In this document: piece by piece, positions 1 through 8,404 of the stretch
Numbering within the stretch: position 1 is the first letter of the stretch
Layout of the letters: every line of letters begins with the position of its first letter
NCBI RefSeq assembly: GCF_023612095.1
Contig: NZ_CP086235.1
Span: 3,359,501-3,423,500, forward strand
Direction: 5' to 3'
DNA: 64,000 bases
From: Cytobacillus firmus
GTDB taxonomy: Bacteria > Bacillota > Bacilli > Bacillales > Cytobacillaceae
Made by a program: the position numbers and the translations under genes
The notes under the pieces: model-generated
What the model saw: only the letters and a program-made list of their open reading frames with translations
The model's database searches: none
Told to the model about the DNA's origin: nothing

Positions 1-82
1 TTAGGTTTTTAACCTCTAATAGCACTTCATTGCTGCTTTTATCCTTTTTTAGAACAGCTGTATTATTATGCTCTGTACTCAT
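1..82 (-). CDS. Oligopeptide ABC transporter ATPase, second subunit (AppF/OppF type), N-terminal fragment
   Basis: Only the first 27 codons are inside the window; the gene continues beyond position 1. The start ATG overlaps the stop codon of the preceding ATPase gene in a TAATG junction, which is typical of translational coupling in opp/app operons. The visible peptide ends in LLEVKNL, the usual beginning of an ABC ATPase domain. That it is the AppF/OppF partner is inferred from position after an AppD/OppD-type gene; no catalytic motif is visible in this fragment. Confidence 0.7.
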   Translation of the reverse strand, partial: MSTEHNNTAVLKKDKSSNEVLLEVKNL

Positions 83-1107
83 TATGCGTTCACCTCTTGT
101 TTCGGCTGGCTTGTCTCGTAAAGCAGACAGGCAACCTCATGTCCTTCTTCATTTTCTGCCAATTGAGGTGTTACTGTCAGGCATTCAGGCATTGCCTTAG
201 GGCAGCGCGCCGCAAATTTGCAGCCTGTTTTAGGCATATTTTTTAATGAAGGCACAATTCCTTTTATTGTGCTTAGCTTTTCCACTTCTTCATCCATTTT
301 CGGAATGGCTCCCATCAGGAGCTGAGTATAAGGATGCTTTGGATTGTGAAATAAAGAATCTACATCTGTCCGCTCTGCTATTTTTCCTGCATACATAACG
401 ATTACTTCATCGCACATCTCAGCTACTACACCAAGATCATGAGTAATCAGAATGACGGACATATCATTGACTTCCTGGATTTCTTTTAAAAGCTCAAGAA
501 TTTGGGCTTGTACAGTTACATCCAGGGCAGTAGTCGGCTCATCTGCGATCAGCAGCTTCGGCTGGCATGCAATGGCTATGGCAATCATAACCCTTTGCCT
601 CATACCTCCTGAAAGCTGATGCGGATATTCATCCACAATTTTTTCAGGTCTTGAAATTCCTACACTTTTTAGAAGTGCAATACTTTTAAGCCGTGCTTCT
701 TTTTTGGAGATCTTCATATGATTGAATAATACTTCCTGCAGCTGGAACCCGATCGAGAAGACAGGATTTAATGAAGTCATAGGTTCCTGGAATATCATCG
801 CGATATCTTTTCCCCTGATCTTATTAATCTCTGAATCTGTCATGTTCTCCAAATGAACACCGTCAAAGAGAATCTCACCGTTTCGGATCTTGCCAATGCC
901 TTTAGGCAGGAGTTTCATAACAGAGAGGCTCATTACAGACTTTCCGCACCCGGACTCTCCCACTATTCCAACTATTTGTCGGGGTTTCACTCGGAAAGAA
1001 ACATTATCAACTGCGTTATAGTATGTACCATCTATGGAAAAAGCCGTTTCTAGATTCTTCACCTCTAGTAAAGGTGCGTCTTTATGCTTACGGGGTTTTG
1101 CGCTCAT
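82..1107 (-). CDS. appD: Oligopeptide/dipeptide ABC transporter ATP-binding protein (AppD/OppD)
   Basis: Cytoplasmic ATPase that energises peptide uptake by an Opp/App-type importer. The 341-residue protein shows Walker A GESGCGKS near residue 50, signature LSGGMRQR near 165, Walker [13 protein letters not shown] near 187, the H-loop ITHD, and the C-terminal oligopeptide-transporter extension with a cysteine pattern ([14 protein letters not shown]) characteristic of the family. Length is usual for AppD/OppD (about 330-360). It lies downstream of yjaZ and overlaps the next ATPase gene by one base. The neighbour yjaZ and the fab genes match the B. subtilis appDFABC locus, hence the symbol; OppD is the alternative name and sequence alone does not separate them. 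Confidence 0.85.
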   Translation of the reverse strand: MSAKPRKHKDAPLLEVKNLETAFSIDGTYYNAVDNVSFRVKPRQIVGIVGESGCGKSVMSLSVMKLLPKGIGKIRNGEILFDGVHLENMTDSEINKIRGKDIAMIFQEPMTSLNPVFSIGFQLQEVLFNHMKISKKEARLKSIALLKSVGISRPEKIVDEYPHQLSGGMRQRVMIAIAIACQPKLLIADEPTTALDVTVQAQILELLKEIQEVNDMSVILITHDLGVVAEMCDEVIVMYAGKIAERTDVDSLFHNPKHPYTQLLMGAIPKMDEEVEKLSTIKGIVPSLKNMPKTGCKFAARCPKAMPECLTVTPQLAENEEGHEVACLLYETSQPKQEVNA

Positions 1108-1228
1108 AGGACACCTCTTACATTTTTAATTATTCTGTTAATTCATTCTATTTGTCTAAAATATTATTACAAACTTATTACAATTGCAAGATTTTTTTAA
1201 AATTTATTAAAATTCATTTTTCTTTTTC

Positions 1229-1257
1229 AAAAAAAAAAGCCCACATTTTAGGACTTT
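1229..1257 (-). terminator. Rho-independent terminator after yjaZ
   Basis: On the minus strand AAAGTCC, an 8-nt loop and GGGCTTT form a 7-bp stem (one G-U pair) followed by a run of about ten T. It begins at the yjaZ stop codon and precedes appD. Confidence 0.65.
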
Positions 1258-2052
1258 AAAGCGAATGTGAATCCAGTTTATATAAAGTTTGGTCCACAAA
1301 ATATTCGGACGGCGCACTAAAAGAAATTTTTGTAGAAAAACTTTTTTTCTCTTTGAATTCCCTTACAATTTCGTATCCGGCAGCATAACCAAGTAATAGA
1401 GGATATGATCCCTCACCATATAATATCTTTTGATGGAGCCTATCATTCTTTTTTAATTTTAAGTTCGATTTAATCAATTTATTCCAGAAATTCCTGATCT
1501 CCTCTTTCGAATACCTGCTGCACCAGGATCCTCTGAACTTCTTTCCACAGTGTATTTCTACTGAATGTTCGGCAAGCCCTTCCAATATTATGGAATCAAG
1601 CAGCGTAAATTCTTCAAGCTTTTTTTTCTGTGAGTTAATTCTGCAGACATGGTGATATTCATGCACAAATAAAGCCTCTAGTTCATCTTCTTCTATTTCA
1701 GAAGGAAGAAACAGAAAGAGCATATTTGCGAAGGATACTCCTGATTTACCAGGATGCCGCGAAAAAAGTCCGCCTCCAGCAGTCGGAAAAATGTAAACAT
1801 CTATGTCAGGCCCGGTCCACATCCTCCTATATTTTAAGTGAATCTTTTTCGCCAGATCCCACGCTTTCTTTTCTTTTAACTCATTGAAATTATTCCTGCT
1901 GAACCGGTCAGGTTTATACATGCCGAACCCCGTTAGGTACTCGTATATTTTTCGGGGATTATCATCATTGAAATGTCCAGTAAGCTTTTCACATATTTTA
2001 AGCGGTTCCTTAAAGTCTTCCTCGAGCCATAAATCTGTTCTAACTATCCCAT
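1256..2052 (-). CDS. yjaZ: YjaZ-like DUF2268 putative Zn protease, frameshifted near the start as read
   Basis: Resembles the YjaZ/DUF2268 family of putative zinc metalloproteases; the HEYHH motif (VHEYHHVCRIN), with a distal EGLAEH, supports a metal-binding site. Biological role is unknown. The best start is ATG at 2052, preceded by GGAGGTGCAGAA, but translation from it hits TAG at codon 3. Adding one G to the GGG run at 2048-2050 (minus sense) opens a continuous frame beginning MGIVRTDLWLEED that joins the long frame visible from 1921. That would make a protein of about 265 residues, close to the family length. The break is therefore either a homopolymer sequencing error or a recent mutation. 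No signal peptide is seen. Confidence 0.75.
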
Positions 2053-2110
2053 TTCTGCACCTCCTTATACTCGATAATATGTAGGTATAAGGATTTTGTT
2101 AATTTTAAAA

Positions 2111-2153
2111 AAAGCTGATTCAAAGGAGGTTTGACTTCCCTTAAATCAGCTTT
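2111..2153 (-). terminator. Terminator after fabF
   Basis: Inverted repeat AAAGCTGATT / AATCAGCTTT with a 23-nt loop, followed on the minus strand by a T-run. It lies just downstream of the fabF stop codon and upstream of yjaZ. Confidence 0.6.
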
Positions 2154-2162
2154 GATTATTTC

Positions 2163-3400
2163 TTATTCATATCTTTTAAAAACAATGGTTGCATTGTGGC
2201 CGCCAAAGCCCAGTGAATTGCTCATTGCTGCTGTTATTTCTTTTTCCCTGGCCTTATTTGGAACATAGTCCAAATCACATTCAGGATCCGGGTTTTCGAG
2301 ATTAATGGTCGGCGGCAGGATTCCTTCCTTCATTGCCAGAACTGTGAAAATAGCTTCAATTCCGCCTGCAGCTCCCAGAAGATGTCCTGTCATTGATTTA
2401 GTCGAGCTTACTGCCAATTTATAGGCATGGTCTCCAAAAACCTCTTTGATTGCCAACGTTTCAAACTTGTCATTATAATCTGTACTTGTGCCATGGGCAT
2501 TAATATAATCGATATTATCCGGCTTTAAGCCGCCATCTTCGATTGCCATTTTCATGGCTCTTGCTCCGCCTTCTCCTCCCGGAGCCGGTGCAGTGATATG
2601 ATAGGCATCCCCGGTAGCACCATATCCTACTATTTCTGCATAAATTTTTGCGCCGCGGGCAAGTGCATGCTCAAGTTCTTCAAGTACTACAATTCCCGCA
2701 CCTTCTCCAATAACAAACCCGTCACGGTTCTGATCAAATGGGCGGCTGGCCGTTTTTGGATCCGGATTAGTTGAAAGCGCGGTGTTTGCACAAAATCCGG
2801 CTACAGACATTTTTGTGATTGGTGCTTCTGCCCCCCTGAAATCATCGCATCCGCATCGCCGCGCTGAATAACCTTGAAGGCATCTCCGATTGAGTTTGTT
2901 CCAGTGGCACATGCAGTCACTGTACATGAGTTAAATCCTTTTGCACCCAGATAAATCGAGACTTGGCCAGTAGCCATGTCCGGAATCATCATTGGCACGA
3001 AGAATGGACTGACTCTTCTGTATCCACGTTTCATAAATATTTCATATTGATTTTCGAATGTTTCCATTCCGCCGATGCCTGAACCAATCCAGACACCGAT
3101 GCGATGAGCATTTTCATCTGTAATCTGAAGGTTTGCGTCTCTAACAGCCATCATGGATGAAGCAACAGCGTAATGTGTGAAGCGGTCCATTTTTCGGGCA
3201 TCTTTTTTATCAAAAAAGTCTTCAGGATTGAAATCCTTTACCTCAGCAGCTACTTTAGCCGGGTACTCATCTGCATTTAATCTAGTCAGCGGCCCAACCC
3301 CTGAAACACCTGACTTAATATTATTCCATGTCGTTTCTGTATTATTTCCAAGCGGAGTTACAGCTCCAATGCCTGTAACAACAACCCTTCTTTTATTCAT
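2163..3400 (-). CDS. fabF: 3-oxoacyl-[acyl-carrier-protein] synthase II FabF, interrupted by a one-base frameshift as read
   Basis: Condensing enzyme that elongates acyl-ACP with malonyl-ACP in type II fatty acid synthesis, in the cytoplasm. The catalytic cysteine (TACATG) lies in the first part; the two histidines ([11 protein letters not shown] and [13 protein letters not shown]) lie in the second part. The two parts are in different frames and overlap at 2801-2927. The switch falls on the six-G run (plus strand C at 2831-2836): with seven G the reading continues MISGGAEAP and gives the normal length of about 413 residues. The start at 3400 begins [18 protein letters not shown], typical of FabF. 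It follows fabHA by 46 bp, the conserved Bacillus arrangement. A true knockout is unlikely because FabF is normally needed for growth. Confidence 0.92.
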
Positions 3401-3446
3401 AAGATTGCAGCTCCTTTTACATTATCATCAAATTTAAATGAAGTTC

Positions 3447-4379
3447 TTATCTTCCCCATCTTATCGCAATGGCTCCCCAGGTTAGTCCTCCTCCGAAGCC
3501 CACCATTACAAGCAAATCATCATCTTTAATTTTACCAGCTTCCAGCTCTTCCACCAATGCAATCGGAATAGATGCAGCAGAAGTATTTCCGTATTTATCC
3601 ACTGTTTTGGACATCTTTTCAACAGGAAGTTCCAATCTTTGTCGGGAAGCTTCCATGATGCGGATATTCGCCTGATGAGGGATTAAAAAATCCACGTCTT
3701 CTTTGGATAATCCAGCTTTCTCAAGCACATTGATGCAGCTTTCACCCATTTGACGAACCGCAAATTTGAACACTTCACGCCCGTTCATGATGATATATTC
3801 ATCCTGGTATAGATGTTTTGCGCCAGTACCATCTGCTCCTAATTCAAATGATAATATCCCCCGGCCATCCGAGACTTGCCCAATTACAGCTGCACCTGCT
3901 CCGTCTCCAAATAAAACGGCAGTATTACGGTCATTCCAGTCTGTAACTTTTGAAAGCTTTTCTACACCTACTACTAAAACATTTTTATATGTCCCAGTTT
4001 CAATAAATTGTTTTGCCGTTATGATACCATACATGAATCCTGCACATGCAGCACTAATATCCATTGCCGCCGCCTTGCTTGCTTTTAGCCTCTCCTGGAG
4101 CATGCAGGCAACAGATGGAAAGGGCTTATCCGGTGTAACCGTTGCAACTAAAATCAGATCTAAATCCTCTGCTTCAATGCCTGCATTAGCCAATGCCTTC
4201 AGTGCCGACTCGTAGGCCATATCTGATGTATCGATGCTGTCATCCGCAATTCTTCTCTGTTCAATTCCAGTCCTGGTCCGGATCCATTCGTCAGAAGTAT
4301 CAACTATTTTCTCCAAATCAGCATTTGTTACCACTTTTTCAGGAAGATATCTTCCGATTCCTATAATTCCAGCATTCAT
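3447..4379 (-). CDS. fabHA: 3-oxoacyl-[acyl-carrier-protein] synthase III FabH
   Basis: Starts fatty acid synthesis by condensing acyl-CoA primers (branched primers in Bacillus) with malonyl-ACP. The 310-residue protein has the catalytic triad of the family: cysteine in [10 protein letters not shown], histidine in IPHQANIRI and asparagine in YGNTSAAS. The start at 4379 follows GGGAGTGGGACTCC. It is the first gene of a fabHA-fabF unit and is preceded by a FapR-like operator embedded in a plausible SigA promoter, so repression relieved by malonyl-CoA is expected. The symbol fabHA rather than fabHB rests on position next to fabF and comZ/med. Confidence 0.95.
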   Translation of the reverse strand: MNAGIIGIGRYLPEKVVTNADLEKIVDTSDEWIRTRTGIEQRRIADDSIDTSDMAYESALKALANAGIEAEDLDLILVATVTPDKPFPSVACMLQERLKASKAAAMDISAACAGFMYGIITAKQFIETGTYKNVLVVGVEKLSKVTDWNDRNTAVLFGDGAGAAVIGQVSDGRGILSFELGADGTGAKHLYQDEYIIMNGREVFKFAVRQMGESCINVLEKAGLSKEDVDFLIPHQANIRIMEASRQRLELPVEKMSKTVDKYGNTSAASIPIALVEELEAGKIKDDDLLVMVGFGGGLTWGAIAIRWGR

Positions 4380-4443
4380 GGAGTCCCACTCCCTTTCATA
4401 TTTACAAACCCATAAGTATTCTCTATTTAAATATTAATATCAA

Positions 4444-4472
4444 TTATTATGACTTGGTACTAATTTTATCAA
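4444..4472 (-). promoter_or_regulatory. fabHA promoter with FapR operator
   Basis: On the minus strand a -35-like TTGATA (4472-4467), a 17-bp spacer and TAATAA (4449-4444) form a promoter. The spacer contains ATTAGTACC followed by a weaker second half; the site at 4446-4464 resembles the known FapR consensus (ATTAGTACCTGGTACTAAT type) with one near-perfect and one degenerate half. The position is suited to blocking RNA polymerase. Operator identity is inferred from consensus and from fabHA being a known FapR target in Bacillus. Confidence 0.7.
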
Positions 4473-4593
4473 AAGTTTATATAATAACGCAACACTTTTT
4501 ACCTTGCCTGCTGATTACTCCACAAATGTCTATACCCGGTCAATTTTTCTTCATATGCTGATATATAGGCATCTGGAAGGAGGGAACTGGCAT

Positions 4594-4976
4594 ATGCTTG
4601 ATAAAGATGAAAAAGACAGGGGATATACAGAGGACCCTTTAACCCATTTTTTATTTGGGGAAAGAGTCAGAAATAAGCCAGATGGAGGCAAAATTGAATT
4701 CGAAAGCAGTGCTGAAGAACATCAGGGGAAAGATGATTGGCTTTTCGGTGGCAGAAACAGAAATGCTCATGAAGCTGACGACTGGCTCTTAGGGGAAAAA
4801 GCAGAGAAACTACTGAAAGAGAAAGTTCCGGCAAAGAAAATGAAAACAATATCCTGAACAATATAAACTTCGAGGAACTGATGGGCAACATTGATACGCT
4901 CATGTCTTCAGCTCATCATTTAAAGCCGCTACTGAAAAAAGCGGGTCCTTTGTTGGAGATGTTTTGGAAGAAGTAG
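4594..4976 (+). CDS. Small acidic protein of unknown function in the yjzB position, frameshifted as read
   Basis: I do not recognise a characterised family. A strong RBS (GGAAGGAGGG) precedes ATG at 4594. The protein has two similar motifs, DDWLFGGRNR and DDWLLG; the frame then runs to a stop at 4857. If one G is added to the GGGG run at 4792-4795, the second motif becomes DDWLLGGKSR, matching the first, and translation continues to a leucine-rich C-terminus (NINFEELMGNIDTLM, ending EMFWKK) with stop at 4976, about 127 residues. It is read opposite to fabHA and comZ, between them. B. subtilis has the small gene yjzB between these genes; homology is possible but not shown. No signal peptide or membrane segment. 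Confidence 0.6.
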
Positions 4977-5000
4977 AGGCTGGTATTCCAAAAAACAACA

Positions 5001-5024
5001 AAAACCAGCCTAAAAGGCTGGTTT
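5001..5024. terminator. Bidirectional terminator between the yjzB-position gene and comZ
   Basis: AAACCAGCC / GGCTGGTTT stem with a 4-nt AAAA-type loop. A T-run follows on the minus strand (serving comZ), and a short T stretch on the plus strand. Confidence 0.7.
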
Positions 5025-5030
5025 CCCAAA

Positions 5031-5219
5031 TTATTCACTCTTATTCAAGGCATCCGCTTTGCCCATTTCATAGGCTTCGTTCATGACTTTAGTGAATAGG
5101 TTCATGAATGGCTGAATCATTTCCATGGATAGTTCGATGCCTGCTTCGTCGAGCTGCTGTTTGGCTTCCGGCAGGTATTTCATGGCGATTTGCATGAATT
5201 CCATATTCTTTTCGTTCAT
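5031..5219 (-). CDS. comZ: ComZ-like competence regulator
   Basis: Predicted 62-residue cytoplasmic protein, mostly helical and acidic, with the ComZ pattern of a methionine-rich N-terminus (EFMQIAMKYLPEAKQQL) and an MNEAYEMGKADAL C-terminal segment. In B. subtilis ComZ dampens competence by acting negatively on comG expression. It lies 29 bp downstream of med in the same direction, exactly as in the B. subtilis med-comZ operon. RBS AGGAGGTGCTGCAAG precedes the start. Identity rests on length, sequence character and synteny. Confidence 0.88.
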   Translation of the reverse strand: MNEKNMEFMQIAMKYLPEAKQQLDEAGIELSMEMIQPFMNLFTKVMNEAYEMGKADALNKSE

Positions 5220-5248
5220 CTTGCAGCACCTCCTATGTATGGTAATTA

Positions 5249-6205
5249 CTATTCAGGCAATTTGCCTGTTTTTTTGTAATTCTCAATGACAGCGTTTAGT
5301 TCTTTTTTGAATTTTTCGTCGACGTCTGGGCTGAATTTTCCAAGTGAAATCACTTCATCCTCGAAATCGAAGGATAGATTTCCTGATTCAAGCTCGCCTT
5401 CGTTATATTTTTCTGCCACTAGTTCATATAAAACATCTACATGCTGAATTGTACTGGTCAGGACAACTGATTCACCTAAATCCGACTGATCGGAAATATA
5501 GCCGATGGCGTAGAGCCCTTCTTCTTTCAGCTTTTCGATAACAGGAACATTATACCCATCTCCGGCCGGATATACAACATCTGTCTTATTGGCAATAAGT
5601 TTGTCCAAAAGAGCGATGGCTTTGTTATCATTGTCCCAGTTGCCAACATATTGGATCTGCACGTTTACTTTATCATTGATATAGTTTGCACCTTCATAAA
5701 AACCTTCTACTTCCGGCTGCCATTCAAAAGCCGCCAGTATTCCTACATTATTCGTTTTCGTCATATGTCCTGCAACCATGCCTCCGAAGAAACCCATTGC
5801 ATATGCTTCAAAGTTTAAACTGGTGGTGTTTTCATTTTGAGCGTCACCATTAAAGCTGACAAAGTGAATGTCAGGATATTTTTTTGAGATGTTATTAAAG
5901 TATGCAGCGTATTCATTACCATGTCCAAAGATCAGGTTCACACCTTTTTGGTCAAACTCTTTAACAGCTCTTTCAACAACCATCTCTGAATTCATGCCTT
6001 CTTTATAATAAACCTCAATATCATAATGGGATTGAATCTTTAGCATGCCTTTATAGCCTTTGGTCCCCCATACTTGGTCATTGACAGTATCGGGCACTAA
6101 TAATCCAGCTTTCTCAAGTTTTCCTGCAGACATTGGCTGTCTGCAGGAGGCCAATAAAAGAAGGCACAAAAGAAGGATCCCTAAATTCTTTAATGTCTTA
6201 TGCAT
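5249..6205 (-). CDS. med: Med: BMP-family substrate-binding lipoprotein
   Basis: The 318-residue protein begins with a lipoprotein signal peptide (charged MHKTLKN, hydrophobic stretch, lipobox LLASC with cysteine 21), followed by a basic-membrane-protein (BMP/PnrA-type) periplasmic-binding fold. In B. subtilis Med is a membrane-linked positive regulator of comK; BMP proteins otherwise bind nucleosides. It is the first gene of a med-comZ pair. RBS GGCGGAG lies 9 bp upstream of the ATG. The competence role is inferred from orthology and synteny, not visible in the sequence. Confidence 0.88.
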   Translation of the reverse strand: MHKTLKNLGILLLCLLLLASCRQPMSAGKLEKAGLLVPDTVNDQVWGTKGYKGMLKIQSHYDIEVYYKEGMNSEMVVERAVKEFDQKGVNLIFGHGNEYAAYFNNISKKYPDIHFVSFNGDAQNENTTSLNFEAYAMGFFGGMVAGHMTKTNNVGILAAFEWQPEVEGFYEGANYINDKVNVQIQYVGNWDNDNKAIALLDKLIANKTDVVYPAGDGYNVPVIEKLKEEGLYAIGYISDQSDLGESVVLTSTIQHVDVLYELVAEKYNEGELESGNLSFDFEDEVISLGKFSPDVDEKFKKELNAVIENYKKTGKLPE

Positions 6206-6314
6206 CTTCTTTTTCTCCGCCTCTCTGTCTTTCGCTTCCTGCTGCCGGTTTAATTTACCAGACTAATTTAATTCTACCTTTTCTTTATCTCAAATGGAAA
6301 GATTTTTTTCCAAT

Positions 6315-7142
6315 TTACAAGTCATCCGGGTTTCCTAATGAAATAAACTGTTGTCTTTGTTTTTCGAGACCATCGGAGAATTTTACTGAACACTGAATCG
6401 TTCTTTCAGTTACTTTCCCTAATGCCAAATCGGGACATCTCCAATTTTCATTATTGCCAAAAGAAAGGTAGTCAGCGCATTTTCGCCAGTGCCCGGTGAT
6501 GCTGCTTTTCAAAAGATAAGACTCATCTAAAGGCTTATCTGTACAATTTGATAAGAAAATGATGAGATCATCAATATAGATAGCATCATGTATCCATTCT
6601 CTTTCACTTATCATTACTCTTTCTTCCGCAATGACCTGATGAAAACTAAATTCCTTAGGCTGCCAGGGTCCATATATAACAGGCAGATAAAAAGATGCAA
6701 CTGAAATATTGTTTTCTTTAAGGACTGTAATAACATCTTCCACCCGGCTGTGTGTTCTGCTGATGTCTTTAAGCCACTGAATGGGAAGCAAAAATGCAAT
6801 TTTTACCTGAAGGCTCTGGAATATAGCCAGGTTTTTCATAAGAAATCCTTCAATGAGCTCCTTCTCCCATAAAGCACCAAGCTTATTCCTGATATACAAG
6901 TCGTATATATCTATAAAAATCGTGTCATTTTTTAGTATTTTTCCAGATTTAATCCATGCAGAATAGTTTTTTTCATTGAAATTGGCATTTCGTCCGATTG
7001 TCAGTCGTTTTTCTTGAATTAACGCGTCATCTTTTTCTTTGTCGAAATGGATTCCATCTATCTCGCAGCCCTGGTCCAGAAGATGCTTGCACAGGCTGAA
7101 ACCTATAAATTCAAATGTCCCTAGAATGACTGCCCTGTCCAT
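6315..7142 (-). CDS. yjaV: YjaV-like NAD(P)-binding Rossmann-fold protein
   Basis: About 275 residues. The N-terminus (MDRAVILGTFEFIGFSLCKHLLDQG) follows the nucleotide-sugar epimerase/SDR Rossmann plan, with GTFEFIG in place of the usual GGAGFIG loop; later segments such as VIYGPWQPKEF resemble extended SDR active-site strands. No clear YxxxK catalytic pair was found, so enzymatic function is uncertain. The ATG at 7142 is preferred over the upstream in-frame GTG at 7148 because AAGGAGGGG lies at the right distance. It lies between yjaU and med as in B. subtilis, where its function is unknown. Confidence 0.75.
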   Translation of the reverse strand: MDRAVILGTFEFIGFSLCKHLLDQGCEIDGIHFDKEKDDALIQEKRLTIGRNANFNEKNYSAWIKSGKILKNDTIFIDIYDLYIRNKLGALWEKELIEGFLMKNLAIFQSLQVKIAFLLPIQWLKDISRTHSRVEDVITVLKENNISVASFYLPVIYGPWQPKEFSFHQVIAEERVMISEREWIHDAIYIDDLIIFLSNCTDKPLDESYLLKSSITGHWRKCADYLSFGNNENWRCPDLALGKVTERTIQCSVKFSDGLEKQRQQFISLGNPDDL

Positions 7143-7221
7143 CTTCACCCCTCCTTGGAAGCATATTAATGTATACTATGCTCAAAGGATTGTCTTTATT
7201 TCTTACGGAATTACAGCAGAA

Positions 7222-7959
7222 TTACAGGACTTTTTCATATTTTCTAAAGAAGCTTGTCATTTGAGAAGAAATTCGCTGTTTTTTATCTGGGAGGATATAA
7301 AACACTGAGATAGGGCTATTTTCATTTTCCCATTGTATGGATCGTTTCTTTAAATAATCCGATTGCTTGTAAGCTCTTCCGCCGGCCAGAACCTGAATGA
7401 TTCTGACGGGGACTTTTAGGCCGGATGTGAGGTTCTTTTCATGTTTGCTGAGCTGTTCTGGTATGTTATCCGTTTCTATTTCATAGGAAGCTGCCAATTC
7501 TTTTAATAGTTTCTTATAAAAAAACTTATGCTCTTTTTCCTGGTCGAGATGGTGCTTTAGTGAGAGAATAGGATTTATTAATACCGCTGAACGGATTAAA
7601 TCACTCATTTCATGCAATAATCTAAGGGCAACCAACGCTCCCATGCCCTCAGCAATAATATGGATCTTTTCGTTAATTATTTCTGTACGCAGAATATATT
7701 CATACAAGTACTTAGCCTTCTCAACAGCCCGATCGCTTCCCCAGTGCCTTCCGTATAAATTTGAATAAAAGATCGTATAGCCATCTTGCCTGAGTTTCTT
7801 AATTAATGAACATTTCCCTTCATTTTGAGTCCAAAAACTGCAGTTTCTATCAACAAAGTGCCGATCATCCCCAATTATCAGAATACCGAAACCACTTGGT
7901 TTATCTGGGTAATGAATCATGCACCATTCTGTATCCAGCTGGAAGTTCCGGCTTTCCAT
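7222..7959 (-). CDS. yjaU: YjaU-like alpha/beta-hydrolase-fold protein lacking the nucleophile
   Basis: A 245-residue alpha/beta-hydrolase-like protein. The nucleophile elbow, normally G-x-S-x-G, reads AEGMG here, putting glycine where the catalytic serine should be, so it may be a non-catalytic binding protein. The start at 7959 follows AAAGGAG with 7-nt spacing; an earlier in-frame ATG at 7977 lacks an RBS. It is followed by yjaV in the same orientation (80-bp gap). Function is unknown; the assignment rests on fold-like features and synteny. Confidence 0.7.
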   Translation of the reverse strand: MESRNFQLDTEWCMIHYPDKPSGFGILIIGDDRHFVDRNCSFWTQNEGKCSLIKKLRQDGYTIFYSNLYGRHWGSDRAVEKAKYLYEYILRTEIINEKIHIIAEGMGALVALRLLHEMSDLIRSAVLINPILSLKHHLDQEKEHKFFYKKLLKELAASYEIETDNIPEQLSKHEKNLTSGLKVPVRIIQVLAGGRAYKQSDYLKKRSIQWENENSPISVFYILPDKKQRISSQMTSFFRKYEKVL

Positions 7960-8143
7960 AGTAAAACTCCTTTGCAAGTTTGTTCATAATATAATGTATG
8001 TAAATAAACTTAAAATGAAAGGGAGATTAGCCTAGTTTAGACAAGTTCATCAATGGGCTCAAAAGAGAAAAAATAAATAAATTTATTTCTTTAATGGCTT
8101 ATGCTAATATGAAAAGGGATTAATTATGTTAGAGGTGAAATAG

Positions 8144-8335
8144 ATGAGATTCTTTTGGACATTCTTCTGGACTTTCCTTCTTGTTCAAATGTTAACGTAC
8201 GTAGTTTCCTCAATGCTTGGAGCGCCATACGATTTTGTAACCGGCACCATTCTGGCGGTTGGGACAACTGTTCTAATTTTTGTTGTCGCTTCCATCATTC
8301 CTGAAGGTCCTGTTGAGAAAGAAGGAATTCATTAA
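8144..8335 (+). CDS. yjzD: YjzD-like small membrane protein (DUF2929)
   Basis: A 63-residue protein with two predicted membrane helices (FFWTFFWTFLLVQMLTYVV and a second hydrophobic segment TILAVGTTVLIFVVASII) and a short charged tail. This is the DUF2929 plan. RBS GAGGTG precedes the ATG. It is divergent from yjaU and convergent with clpB. Function is unknown. Confidence 0.8.
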   Translation: MRFFWTFFWTFLLVQMLTYVVSSMLGAPYDFVTGTILAVGTTVLIFVVASIIPEGPVEKEGIH

Positions 8336-8357
8336 TCTGCAGCTTCTGCAGGAAACG

Positions 8358-8393
8358 AAAAGAGTCATCCTGTTAATTCAGGATGATTCTTTT
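8358..8393. terminator. Bidirectional terminator between yjzD and clpB
   Basis: AAAAGAGTCATCCTG / CAGGATGATTCTTTT stem with one mismatch and a 6-nt loop, flanked by A/T runs suitable for both strands. Confidence 0.75.
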
Positions 8394-8404
8394 CATTTGT
8401 GTCC

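Noticed and set aside
3766..4215. Plus-strand ORF opposite fabHA
   Set aside because: Serine/proline-rich antisense shadow of a conserved gene.
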